DNA from: Urechis unicinctus
Taxonomy: Eukaryota; Annelida; Polychaeta; Xenopneusta; Urechidae
Length of the DNA stretch: 64,000 bases
NCBI GenBank assembly: GCA_034190875.2
Contig: CM067354.1
Coordinates: 71,197,730-71,261,729, forward strand
Direction of reading: 5' to 3'
A program made the position numbers and the translations under genes. The first letter of the stretch is position 1. The number at the start of each line of letters is the position of its first letter. The notes beneath the pieces are model-generated. The model had not been told where the DNA came from. It made no database searches and saw only the letters and a program-made list of their open reading frames with translations. Shown one piece after another: positions 34,116 through 46,498 of this stretch.

Positions 34116-36970
34116 GAATGAATGACCAACACGTCGATTGTTGTATAAGATGTAACATGTGACGTTCTACTATGTAGCAATCACATAACAGATCCATGAA
34201 GTTTTACACGTGTTTATTCTCGAACTTACAGAAACGGAAACGACTATAGCGCCACCCGGCGAATGCTATCACAAGCAGTGAAATGTAGTCATTCATTATG
34301 TCAATAATGCGGGGATATCACATAACAAGCTTTCTATTTCATGATACAACTATTGTGTAACAGTTTCGACAAGAGCGCATCTCTATTAAAGCTGTCACTC
34401 TAAAGCGCTTCCTAGCCGGCTCCCTCATAAACGGTTCTCCTCGTTTACCAAAATGCAGAATGGCCTTATTTCAGCCTTTAAGTGAATCTTCATAACATAT
34501 AAGCAATCTAGCTAGATTAACGTAGGTACCATTTCACCCTAGGGCGTTGACAAGGTCTATCTGTCACCTGTTCGGGGGACGTTTATTGAATGGCATCGGT
34601 ACTGCACATGGTGCTATGCCATAGTTTATAAGCCAGATATATTTCACTATCAGCCAGCTTGATAAACAGACGCCCGTTTTAATATTTACATGCTTGATAT
34701 TAAACCACCAGCTATGATACATCTTATCCCAGCCTGACAAACCCTGGGCGCCGAGTTTATGTTTACGTCACTTGTGAGTATGCTATATGTGACTTTGATG
34801 CAAGCTGACGCACCATTACAAATTTTATAATCATTCTACCCAACCATTCTAATGTAAATAATCACTTTTGAGATGAAGAAAACCATATACAATCAGACGC
34901 ATCTATTTGAAGCCAATACAAGGACATGTCTACTAAAGAAGTATGTGTGCCTTTACCACGAATTCATCTCTCTAACGCCGGAGGGCCGGTTATTAACGGC
35001 CCCATGTCAAGGTGACAAGACCTCGCTCCTTGATCCACATGCCTTCATAAATCCCATCCTTAATTAAACACCTTCTATTCTGCATTATTCTTCACCATTA
35101 CAACTATTAGGCAGTTTTCTTCACCATCAAAATTAGTGTGTATCATTCTTCACCACCACAGCTAGCATTACTTTGATTACGAGCTAGGATCATACTTTCT
35201 TCATCTGTTGCTTATCATATCGATAAAACATTTAGAAAGTTTCAAAAGCCGCCGAAATTCATTATATAGATTGCATTGTCAGTTTTATTTTCATATTCCG
35301 CAAAAATGGTCCAACACTTTTGCTGGTATGTTAATGTGAACTTGTTAAGGTCGTTAGTTTGGAGGCTCAATCAAAGCCCCATAGAGGTACACACAATGTA
35401 CAGCTTCCCCTCGCCGCATCCTCTATATTGCTATCATTACATTAAAGCTATCTGCAGAAGTATTGTTTTCCAAAAGTGTGTGGTGAAAGCAGCAATACTG
35501 AAATGCATCATTGTCACGATAAACTGCTTGTATTTCACGAATGGTGTTTACCTACTCACGCCGTGATGTCGTGTAGCAACACCGTATTCTACTGTCTTCA
35601 CATCTGTGTTGTATACTGCTCAACAGCATGCTTTATGTTTTAAGTTCAATCAGTTCTCTGTCCTGCTGATCAGTAGATTTCATCCAGCAAACTAAGAATC
35701 AAACGTCAGACTTGCAATCAAGTTTCTTTTTGTTTCAGAAGTAAAACCATAAATATTCAATGAAATTATGAACCATTTACGGACATGTTAATATAACGCA
35801 ATGTTCCATAGGTGGAACTCTTTTAACAAAAGCACCACCGTTAAACCACAGTATTTCTAGGGCACATAATAACAGCAATAGTTTATTACAAACCACTGGA
35901 GGTTATATGTGGCTGCAACATCATCATAACCATCACCCTGCCATACTATAAGATGGAAGCCGCTCGCAATTATTTATTACAGTCAATAATCTCTAGTCTA
36001 CCTATACTGTCACAACTGACTAAAACTTACGAAACCGATCATTATCATATGCTAATATTCTACAGTGGTAAGTTCCATAGCATGGACTTGTTGATGGTAA
36101 CCGTCACTGCTACTACCGGTGCCTTACGTGTTATTGATGGCGGGTGAAAGTGTCACCGTCTCTCTTCACTTTCAGGCAGATAAGAATGAATTCTCAGTTC
36201 GCCAACTATGCAATCCGTCTACACACCACGTATATATGTCAAATAGAAATAAGGCCAGAGCCCATTTGAACAGATATCCTGTTAGGCTTGTCGGAAATGG
36301 CAATGTCGACTGACGGAGATAGACACGAATAAGTTAGCGCGCATGTCCAAGTTTAACTGGATTGCAGAATGCATACATCTTGCAGAGGACTGATGGTCAA
36401 TTCATTAGCGAAGCACAAATGTATATCGCGATATTTTTCCATTAATATCAGGTAATAAATATATCAAGAAAAATATATTAAATAGAAAAGCGAGAATATT
36501 TTTTAAATAGCATATTGGAAAATGGTAACTTCCAATGCAACGCATATTCAAGTGAGAGTGTATGATTTCACTTAAATACAAGTATTCATCTGTTCCCACT
36601 TCTTAGCTCCTATAATGTGTCGGTTTCACATCCTTCTCAGAAACGTCTGTATTAATTCAAGGGATTTCCAGTACAATCCTGCTTTAGCTTATTGGAAAAC
36701 AGCTGACGGATTTATATACATCCGAGGGTTTTTCTGTATCCGTGAGCATGCAGCTTTCTAATTGCAAACCTTTGAAAGTTTCATATAGTTCATATTTGCT
36801 ACAATCTTCATATATAACGTTTTAGGCAAATGCTGATTGACATGCAACAAAAAGCGAGACGGATCATAGGCAACTCCAATTCAATTGCATAGCAATGTAC
36901 TGTTTCGTACAATAAAGCATCAGGAGGCTCTATCAATATGATTTCGGACAACGGTTTTAAAATGCGTTGA
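34116..36970. other. Longest apparently unique stretch, no gene recognised
   Basis: About 2.85 kb. ORFs of at most 96 codons (35,276-35,566) with no recognised content. Three loose copies of TTCTTCACCA...AC lie at 35,088-35,155. If a real exon exists in the left half of the window, this is where I would look, but I cannot support one. Confidence 0.45.
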
Positions 36971-36979
36971 ATATATGAA

Positions 36980-38440
36980 GCTTGTACCAAGTGGATCCTG
37001 TATTACAGGTGTCTCTGTCAAGTAACGGGGAAAAATTGAGTAGTCTTACTGTCTGGTTCATATTATACGCGTCTCTGCCCAGTAACGGGGAAACATTGAG
37101 TCGTCTTACTGCCTGGTTCATATTATACGTTCCTCTGTCCAGTAACGGGGAAACATTGAGTTGTCTTACTGCCTGATTCATATTATACGCGCCTCTGTCC
37201 AGTAACGAGGAAACATTGAGTCGTCTTACTGCCTGGTTCATATTATACATGCCTTTCTCCAGTAACGAGGAAACATTGAGTCGTCTTACTGCCTGGTTCA
37301 TATTATACGTGTCTCTGTCCAGTAACGGGGAAACATTGAGTCGTCTTACTGCCTGGTTCATATTATACGTGTCTCTGTCCAGTAACGGGGAAACATTGAG
37401 TCGTCTTACTGCCTGATTCATATTATACGTGTCTCTGCCCCGTTACGGGGAAACATTGAAATGTCTTACTGCCTGGTTCATATTATACATGTCTCTGCCC
37501 AGTAACGGGGAAACATTGAGTCGTCTTACTGCCTGTTTCATATTATACGTGTCTCTGCCCAGTAACGGGGAAACATTGTGTCGTCTTACTGCCTTGTTTA
37601 TATTATACGTGTCTCTGCCCAGTAACGGGGAAACATTGAGTTGTCTTACTGCCTGTTTCATATTATACGTGTCTCTGCCCCGTTACGGGGAAACAATGAG
37701 TTGTCTTACTGCCTGGTTCATATTATACGTGTCTCTGCCCAGTAACGTGGAAACATTGAGTCGTCTTACTGCCCTGTTCATATTATACGTGTCTCGGCCC
37801 AGTTACGGGGAAACATTGAGTTGTCTTACTGCCTGGTTCATATTAAACGTGTTTCTGCCCCGTTACAGGGAAACATTGAGTCGTCTTACTGCCTGGTTCA
37901 TATTATACGTGTCTCTGCCCAGTTACAGGGAAACATTGAGTTGTCTTACTGCTTGGTTCATATTAAACGTGTTTCTGTCCCGTTACAGGGAAACATTGAG
38001 TCGTCTTACTGCCTGGTTCATATTATACGTGTCTCTGCCCAATTACTGGGAAACATTGAGTTGTCATACTGGCTGGTTTATATTATACGTGTCTCTGTCC
38101 AGTTACGGGGAAACATTGAGTTGTCTTACTGCCTGGTTCATATTATACGTGTCTCTGCCCAGTTACGGGAAAACATTGAGTTGTCTTGCTGCCTGGTTCA
38201 TATTATACGTGTATCTGCCCATTTACTGGGAAACATTGAGTTGTCTTACTGCCTGGTTCATATTATACGTGTCTCTGCCCCGTTACGGGGAAACATTAAG
38301 TCATTTTACTGCCTGGTTCATATTATACGTGTCTCTGTCCAGTTACGGGGAAACATTGAGTTGTCTTACTGCCTGGTTCATATTATACGTGTCTCTGTCC
38401 AGTTACGGGGAAACATTGAGTTGTCTTACTGCCTGTTCCA
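36980..38440. repeat. Minisatellite, 60-bp unit
   Basis: About 24 copies of a 60-bp unit GAAACATTGAGTCGTCTTAC plus TGCCTGGTTCATATTATACGTGTCTCTGCCCAGTAACGGG. Left-half units mostly have CCAGTAACGGGG, right-half units mostly AGTTACGGGG or CGTTAC. A 352-codon plus ORF (37,429-38,487), a 214-codon plus ORF in another frame and a 154-codon minus ORF all traverse it, which shows that openness is a property of the repeat and not of selection. Confidence 0.96.
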
Positions 38441-39340
38441 TAACTGTGAACACATTTCTACATAGTAAAAAGAGCAGGGACAACTAGATTATTGATTCAA
38501 TTCATACCTTTGGTTGAAACATCATGCGAAAGTAATATACACGTGTGAATAGTCAGAGACCTAGAATCAGTAATTAATTTAACAAGGTCCGTGTATCTCC
38601 AAATACGAATGTTTGAAATGTTTATAATTGAACACAGGACAACAGGAGGTTTTATTCACATGAAATGCGATTTGTGAAAACGGTGCATAACAAGACAGCA
38701 AATCGAGTCGAGTGCTTAATCATGAATTCACAACATCCTTGTTTCATTGTACGCGTAAAGAAAGCGTTCATAATTAACAAAGGGCTGCTGAGTAAGGGGC
38801 TGATCTCAAACTAGTTGTACAGTTACATCATCTGCGTAGGTGACTATTGTACCCCAAAGCGTTAACGGCCAATATAGATTCTCTTCATCGAGCAGATTTA
38901 AAACTACACTGTGTCCAGTCCGGTTTAGGCAGCATGTCATATAACAACACAGCTACTCGTACGACTGCTAAGAAGCTAAATCGTGAGACTTCAAACCTCA
39001 TACGACAGTATGTGTATAATAAAATAATTTACAACTAAGCATCCGATATAAGTGATATGTTTTCTCATGTATGTGTTAGACATGACAGGCTGTTATTGTG
39101 AGCTAAATGTCTTCTAGAGCGCTTTGATATTCAAGGGTGATATTCATGCCGGTTGCTTTACACATAAGATGCTTGTATGAATTCGTGCGTTGCAGGTTGC
39201 TACAGTTGGCTAATTTTGAGCCTATATACAAAAACGTTTTTGGATTCACATTTGGTCAGGGTTATAGAGTTTCAGCCTCAGCAAGACAATAAACAAGAAT
39301 TCAGTAAAACTTTACAACCGCAAGGCTTGCATTCAACGAC
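38441..39340. other. Spacer without recognisable gene
   Basis: About 900 bp. Nothing recognised. Confidence 0.45.
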
Positions 39341-39344
39341 CAGA

Positions 39345-39675
39345 AACCTAGATTGCAGGGCCATCAGCCACCAGAAACCGAGATTGCCGGGCAATCAACG
39401 ACCAGAAACCGAAATTGCCGGGCCATCAACGACCAGAAACCGATATTGCCGAGCCATCAACGACCAGAAACCGATATTGCCGGGCCATCAGCGACCAGAA
39501 ACCGATATTTCCGAGCCATCAGCGACCAGAAACCGAGATCTTCGGACCATCAGCAACAAAAACTGTGATCGCCGGGCCATCAACGACCAGAAACCTAGAT
39601 TGCCGGGCCATCAGCGACAAGAAACCGATATTGCCGGGCCATCAACGACCAGAAACCATGATTGTCTGCCTAACT
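39345..39675. repeat. Minisatellite, 31-bp unit
   Basis: About 11 copies of GGCCATCAACGACCAGAAAC plus CGATATTGCCG. Unit starts at 39,421 and 39,452. All three frames are partly open because 31 is not a multiple of 3. Confidence 0.94.
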
Positions 39676-41690
39676 GCTGGATGGTCGATGTCATCCAGCA
39701 GCATTAACGAGGCGCAGTACAGCATCACCGGCCTGACTGATACTAGTGCACTCTGTTTACTCATCGCCGTCAGCGAATCATGCGGCTAATCGCTTTGATG
39801 ACGTCGACTATCCAGCAGTCACGCCTTTGATACTATTCTGCGCCTTGTTAATGCTGCTGACGTCTGTTTATTAGCCACATTCACGTTGAGAGCGTTGGAG
39901 AATTATGCGACCGGGATAAATTTCCAACTACTCACGTGCAGAAACATTTGATAAGCTTGCATGGACATCCTTTTGAAGCGTTCGGATCACTCCATCAAGC
40001 TAAATGAACACATTCAGCGCCATGTTGCATCAGCGAATGGTCCCACGTGATTGGTTAAAAGTGACCAGGTTGCCACACGAGTCATATATGTGAGAAACAA
40101 GGATATTGTTGATGGTAGCAGGGCCTTATGTGGTTTAACTCACGCTGCTGCTTAGGTTAAGGGTGCTGTAACGGATCTATAAAGACAACAACGAGGCACC
40201 ATTACACATCAATATTATAATGCGATAACATTTCACATCGCAGGAAGTTGTCTTGTGCTGTAGATATCAGAAAGCTACAGAGGCTGCACGCCATGTGGCA
40301 ACTGAGTTATTATAGCCTCACTGTATGTGCCAGCATCCAAACTGAGACGTTATAAGAAATATCACGCAATAACATCATTTAAGGTGCTACAATGTGTCTT
40401 GATTCCTATCAAACAGAACACGCGTAACACGCTCATATCATTCTCATCGACATTGTTTGCATGTATTATTCAACATCGTATATGCGTTTGTGTTTCTTCG
40501 CTCATGTTCTGTACCTCATCTATATTGGACTGATGCATCGTAGTCATTTTAACACCAACTGATCTTTTTCTTCGACAATGATTTGTTCATTTATCATGGT
40601 CACTTTGATAAGTAATGTTTAGTTTTGTTTACTAAAGAATATGAATTGGTGTCATTCATGGAACTACGCTTCTTTCATCCTTTTATCTTTGTTATTGCTA
40701 CATTATATATATTCATTTCTCTCTGTGGATGGCTCTTGTGTGGGGGGGGGGCGTTGGGGGGCGTGGAAATTAGCACAAAGTTAGGTGGCACAGTTTAAGT
40801 GAATTCATGCGTTTCCATTCAAATAGGCTACCAATATTACCATATCTAGCTCAATAGTAATGGTGTGCATGTTTCTGTAAACCACTTAAGTTACCACATT
40901 ATCTATAAAGCTGATAAATGTGCCATCAATGAAGACAACGTTGTACCTATCCGACCAGTTACCCAACCGACCTGACAGTATTGATGCCCGCTGCACCTTT
41001 TTAACAATATATTTCAGTCATTCATTATTTAATTAGTTTCTTTATCTAGCTACGCGTCTACCGAGCTCTGCCTAGAATCAGACTCCGTTATTGGAACAAA
41101 ATATGGTATTATGTGGTGCATCAAAACTCCCTGCCGTGCTGCGATTGTTGATTTAGCTGCTACGACAATGACGACAGTGTATCGCACATCAACTAAACAC
41201 AACATTCATGACTTAACTGCGCAAAGCATATTTTACATCAGAGCAATTCTCGTTCACTTGGATGTAATTCCATCTCATCAAGAAGACGGACGAAGCATGT
41301 CCGCAATAGGTTTTGAAAACAATAAGAAGTACCTTACATTTCCGGTAATGTCGTGTCTATTCTGTTCATGTGTGTCCTGTACCGTCTAATCAAACAAGTT
41401 TATTATTCACACGCTTCCAGAAAGCAACAACAAAAACAACGTGGATTTGAAAGTTCGCACTCACTATTTGGTTTCCCTCTAGACCTTTGCGCATTTGATA
41501 TAATTCAGAATTGTCTATTTTCACTAATCACCGACAATAATGAGTGGTGAGTGCCACTCTGGGTTGATCTGTATGTTGCATGGTTTTTAAGCCGACCCAA
41601 ACCGAGTCTGTTAGCGACACTCATATGCCCCTTGTAGGAGAATATTCTCTTCGCGCAAGTAACCCGACTGGCAGCAATTAATGCACAACT
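39676..41690. other. Spacer with one dispersed-repeat copy
   Basis: About 2.0 kb. It contains the dispersed repeat at 39,960-40,134, a G-rich run at 40,742-40,760 and short ORFs (92 codons at 41,111-41,389) without recognised content. Confidence 0.45.
39960..40134 (+). repeat. Dispersed repeat copy (CCAGGTTGCC family)
   Basis: ATGGACATCCTTTTGAAGCG...CATCAAGCTAAATGAACA...CCAGGTTGCCACACGAGTCA...GGATATTGTT aligns with 45,312-45,480 (ATGGACGGCCATTTTAAGCA...CATCAAGGTGAATGAATA...ACGGCTGCCACATGAATCAT) and the 3' part of 24,300-24,476. Unknown family. Confidence 0.6.
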
Positions 41691-41694
41691 GAGA

Positions 41695-41965
41695 AGACTC
41701 ATGACGTGATAGCAGGGTTGACTCATGACGTGATAAGAGGGTTGACTCATGACGTGATAGCAGGGTTGACTCATGATGTGATAGCAGGGTTGACTCATGA
41801 CGTGATAGCAGTGTTGACTCATGACGTGATAGAAGGGTCGACTCATGACGTGATAACAGAGTTGACTCATGACGTGATAGCAGGGTTGACTCATGACGTG
41901 ATAGCAGGGTTGACTCATGACGTGATAGCAGGGTTGACTCATGACGTGATAGCAGGGTTGCATCA
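41695..41965. repeat. 24-bp minisatellite with AP-1-like sites
   Basis: About 11 copies of TGACTCATGACGTGATAGCAGGGT (given here as two halves, TGACTCATGACG and TGATAGCAGGGT). Each unit contains TGACTCA, the AP-1/TRE consensus, overlapping ATGACGT, a CRE/ATF half site. The 24-bp period gives open frames on both strands (THDVIAGL; YHVMSQPC). Confidence 0.95.
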
Positions 41966-43117
41966 GCGTGTGATTGAGTGCATACCCTGTCTCGTATGCA
42001 ATGAAACTGCCTCTGCCTCTGGTAAAGAAGCATAATAATATTTCACTGTCCTTGGAAGTAGTATAAGGTCCGATGTGTCTTGGCTTAGTATATGCGACAT
42101 ATTCTTCGGACGCATAGCGGTTGGTTATTAAGTATGCTGTTCAAGTGTTTGAAGTGGCACGAGTTGAACAGCAGCGAGTTGTGCGAGTCAGCACGCTTGC
42201 AAAACATGCTGTGGAATAGTTAGTAAGTGTCATATATATGACATTTGTATTGGAATAGAAACCATGCTAACTATATTTGCACCTTACACTGACAATAAAT
42301 ATAGGATATCATAAAATATATGGCAATAATGTCGCAGAAGCGTTTGCCATGCTCCCTTCCCCCAAATGATACTGTTAGTGATAGCTTCGTGCGTCATAAG
42401 GAAGGTAAAATAGCTCGGAAAGTGAACGATTATGTATTATCATGACACACAATGACTTCCGGCGAGAGAGGAATGTGGCCCATTGCATTGGTGATTAAGA
42501 CGTTTTATACAATTATGCAGCGGTGAACCTCATTAAACCATAATAAAATTCAGTTCCAATGTTTGTCTCACATGTTATACATCAGGGGATGCAAATGACC
42601 GGTTATATTTTTCAACTAATGCATGCATGAGTTATAAGGATCGCTTCATGCGCTTAATCGAATTAATTGAGTTCAATTGACAAATATATTGAGGCCGGAC
42701 CATTTGTTGTTTAATGCCACCTTACTATCTACAACTGGATTACACACCTCCTGAAAAAGATTGCATTTCCTTGAATGATAAAGTTTTCAAGCATGATAAA
42801 ATACACCAGGAGACGTTTTGGTCAACCAAATGTCTATTCAACTCCGCTACCAGGCGTGTATGAAATGATTGGTCAGTATGTCAGCGTTGGTGTTAATCAT
42901 ATGCTAGATATAACCAAAAACTTGATTGTTTCATTAAACGTGTCGCTATAGATATTCACAATAACAGGGATGAAGCTTCACCCATGAGTATCAACCCCTT
43001 CATATAACTATAGATCAGCTTCATGGAATATTTGTTGGCAATGATACCTGAATTCAGTATTTCCACAACATAAGTCCTTTTCTCATCATTGATTCTATAA
43101 TGCATCCCTGAGTAAAC
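41966..43117. other. Spacer left of the tandem duplication
   Basis: About 1.15 kb with no recognisable gene. The duplicated segment begins at its right edge. Confidence 0.45.
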
Positions 43118-43584
43118 ATGATCAGTTATGTGAATGACTAGTTAGCCAATGCCCACTGGTTCCGGGATGTTAAGCCCAGCAAACTGAAATATTTATTTTG
43201 ATGGTACAATATAAATTATTCGAGAACAATGATGTAAGTTCACACAAACGTATTACCTTATTTTATGATCATGCTGGTGAGAGCCAACAGATCATACAGC
43301 GAGGTTATCAGACCACCCGTGACCTGAAGGTTTCGTTCGCTTTATTATGTTTTCTTTGTATTACGCTAACATGCTAACTTGCAGTTCAAAGTTTTTATTC
43401 ATTCCATCATCCACAATGTTTGATGTACTATCTTTCATTGCCGTCGGCTTAGTTAGAAACCACTTTGCAGCTCTCTTATGTTCTTCAACAACTATGTAAT
43501 GGACCGAGAATGATAGGCCTAGTTGAATATGATATGTACAAAATGCTAGGGATAATAGTCGATAGTTAATAAACCTGCGCTAAA

Positions 43585-43850
43585 TACAGGCGAAGATTCC
43601 ACCCCATTCCTGACCCTCAGCAGATCGATAATTCTGCCCTATTCCAGACCTCTAGCAGACCGATGATTCTGCCCTATTCCTAATTTCCAGCAGACCGATT
43701 ATTCTGCCCAATTCCTGACCTCGAGCAGACCAATGATTCTGCCCTATTCCTGACCTCTAGCAGAGAGATGATTCTGCCCTATAAACGACCTCCACAGACC
43801 GATGATTCTGCCCTATTCCCGACCTCCAGCAGACGGATGAATACGGAGTT
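43585..43850. repeat. Minisatellite, 35-bp unit (copy 1)
   Basis: About seven copies of GATTCTGCCCTATTCCTGAC plus CTCYAGCAGACCGAT. Equivalent to 54,865-55,125. Confidence 0.92.
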
Positions 43851-44569
43851 TCAACAGATGTATATTTATTACTGTGAGACATAGCTAGAATACATACACT
43901 CCTCTGTATGGCAATGTCTTAGATATACTTCTGTAAGCTTACATTAGATGATTTAGTCTACATAATCATACCTTAAGAGAAATAAGCGGATAATATGTTT
44001 GGATACATCGGTCATTTCTGATATCAGGTTGTAAGGGATCACTCATTGAAAGTCTTAAATTGTGTTTAACTGGGCGAAAGCTTTTGCAACGATTGTCTAG
44101 GCATCTGTCAACTGACACTGCATTGACCACAACCAAGATTGGACCGTACCAAAGTATGACATTACTCAATGTGTCTTAAATGCTTACCGGGCGTTTAAAG
44201 CGTTAACTCACAATCAGCAGGTTATCAGTTGGTATGCATAATTACTTGACAAGCTACACGACGTCATGGAAGTTTTGAATGTTTACGCAAATCACATTAA
44301 CGCATGTGCTTTTGTATTTGCCTTAGCGTGATATATGGTATTGTGCGAAATGTATCTCCATGTTGTCATCGCCATCTTCACATTGCTCACATTTAATACG
44401 TATCATCGACGATCATAGTGGAATCTCATTTGACTGCCATTCATCTTTGTCTATAAAGGAACATTAAATTGGCCCAGTCTACTTACATAACAGTACGATG
44501 TACGATGAACAATGGATGCTCGTCTCAGTCGGCGAACCATTATGCTGTAGATATCCATGTTGCTGATAG

Positions 44570-45225
44570 ACGTGGGTGACCCACCAGTAAATACGGGTGG
44601 CGTTACCCTATGCCCGGGTAGTGCCATGGAATATCCGGGTGACGTTGCCCTATGCCTGGCTAACGCGTAGGACTATCTGGGTGGCGTTGCCATGTGCCTG
44701 GTAAACGCTGGGGACTATCCGGGTGACATTGCCCTAAGCCAGGTTAATGCCGGGGGCAATACGGGTGACGTTGCCCTATGCCTGGTTAACGCCGGGGACA
44801 ATCCGGGAGACGTTGCCTTATCTCTGTTGAAGGCCGGGGACTATCCGGGTGACGTTGCCCTATACTTGGTTAACGCCGGGGACTATCCAGATGACGTTGC
44901 TCTATGCCTGGTTAGCGCCAGGGACTATCTGGGTGACATTGTCCTATGCCTGGTTAACGCCGGGGACTATCCAGATGACGTTGCCATATGCCTGGCTGAC
45001 GCCGGGGACTATCCAGGTGACGTTGCCCTATGCCTGGTTAACACCGGGGACTATCCGGGTGACGTTGTCCTATGCCTGGTTAACGACGGGGACTATCCAG
45101 ATGACGTTGCCCTATGCCTGGTTAACGCCGGGGACTATCCGGGTGACGTTGTCCTATGCCTGGTTTACGCCGGGGACTATCCGGGAGACGTTGCCCTATG
45201 CCTGGCTGAAGCCAGATACAGATGT
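44570..45225. repeat. Minisatellite, 42-bp unit (copy 1)
   Basis: About 15 copies of GGTGACGTTGCCCTATGCCT plus GGTTAACGCCGGGGACTATCCG. As 14 codons it reads GDVALCLVNAGDYP, giving ORFs of 179 codons (44,692-45,231) and 144 codons in another frame. I regard these as array by-products, although the frame is open in both copies. Confidence 0.94.
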
Positions 45226-45311
45226 CTATGAGCCACCTTGGCGTCGGTATTGTTGGAGGATAGTGAGGCCGGGGTTGATTTAGCCAGTCCAATTTAGAAA
45301 CAGTTCATCAA

Positions 45312-45480
45312 CATCAATGGACGGCCATTTTAAGCAGTTCTTATCCCTACATCAAGGTGAATGAATATAATCAGCACCACTTTTTGCCCCTAACGGTCCT
45401 TTCTGTGCAATCTTCTTGGCAATGGGGTGTACGGCTGCCACATGAATCATATTTGTGAGGGACAATTTGATTGTTTAGGC
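45312..45480 (+). repeat. Dispersed repeat copy (CCAGGTTGCC family) in duplication copy 1
   Basis: Aligns with 39,960-40,134 as described there; its duplicate is at 56,488-56,656. Confidence 0.55.
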
Positions 45481-45621
45481 CAATACGGGTCACGTACTAT
45501 GCGCATTCTCTGGAGCAGAATTGAGACAAAAGTGGCTGACAAACCAAAGACAAAAAGGGTGGCACTTTACATATCTTATACTTAAGTCACATGAGACTAA
45601 CATGTGCCTACTGGCCCCGCA

Positions 45622-45825
45622 TGAATATTTCATGAAATTTATAACATTTTGACCCATTTCCACTGCAGCACATTATGCCATCATGTTGCATCATAAGCTG
45701 TGCTGATAGCTAAAGACATTAAAAGACTATGAATGTTGCACGTTATGTGCCGAGTATTCATAATGCAACTTAATGTGCTGCAGTGGAATTGGGGACAAAA
45801 TGTTATAAATTTCATGAAGTATTCA
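45622..45825. repeat. Foldback (imperfect palindrome) element (copy 1)
   Basis: The left arm reads GAATATTTCATGAAATTTAT AACATTTTG... CCACTGCAGCACATTA; the right arm is its inverse, TAATGTGCTGCAGTGG...CAAAATGTTATAAATTTC ATGAAGTATTC. Arms are about 65-75 bp around a spacer of roughly 60 bp. Structure fits a small foldback element or MITE of about 200 bp. The duplicate lies at 56,798-57,001. Confidence 0.85.
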
Positions 45826-46162
45826 ATAATTTGTAATTTTCCAATTTATGGCTACTGCACATTTCCATCATAACGGGGCTCAGTTTCATAATGAAATAAA
45901 AAAGCGCTTATTTTCATTTTAATTATTATGATGATTATTGATTACATACCCTGACCACACGTGACACATATGTGTCATATTTGGTGTGTGTTTCTAGTAA
46001 GTACAGACCAACACTGCCTGACAATTGTGACAAACAGCAGCACGTCTTCCAACCACTTAATTGTTTAATGTAGATGGCAATGCCAAATGTTTTGTATAAA
46101 TGTGCTGAACATCCGATGCTTCTGCTAGTTTGCAGAGGCCTAGTTAAAAACTGGCGTCCTCT

Positions 46163-46498
46163 GTGTCTCTGTACAATAATGCTGTTGTATTCACGTTCTC
46201 TCCGTTTTATACATCGTCCGCCTTAGCAAGTCGATATACATATTGTTTCTATAGCCAGACTGCTGCGTTTGATATCTCTCCAGGTGAACAACATGGTCGG
46301 TCAACAGTTGAAGAGTACAATGTAGCCCTAAGAACGAAAGAGCCTATTCGCATCATTACAATTGTACACTCCTATAACATGCGAATTGGGCGCTTCATTA
46401 GTAAATACTGTTCTGATCATTTGGAACTCTTTGGCATGTCACTAGTCGACCAGCAACATCATGTGCTGTTTCATGGCACTAGTCGACCAGCAACGTGA
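46163..46498 (+). CDS. Hypothetical 111-codon ORF (copy 1)
   Basis: The first ~90 residues (MSLYNNAVVFTFSPFYTSSA... HLELFGMSL) lie outside the tandem array and the last ~20 inside it. The duplicate at 57,339-57,674 is also open, with about three replacement and three silent differences in the pair by eye, so there is no sign of constraint. No recognised domain. I list it because the frame survives in both copies. Confidence 0.15.
   Translation: MSLYNNAVVFTFSPFYTSSALASRYTYCFYSQTAAFDISPGEQHGRSTVEEYNVALRTKEPIRIITIVHSYNMRIGRFISKYCSDHLELFGMSLVDQQHHVLFHGTSRPAT

Noticed and set aside
36119-36313. Short ORFs in the 34.1-37.0 kb stretch as exons
   Set aside because: None exceeds 96 codons, none has recognisable content, and I could not pair any with convincing splice sites.
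44692-45283. Repetitive proteins GDVALCLVNAGDYP and MTLPYTWLTPGTIQ conserved in both duplication copies
   Set aside because: Both frames of the same 42-bp array are open. Conservation reflects the recent duplication and not selection.
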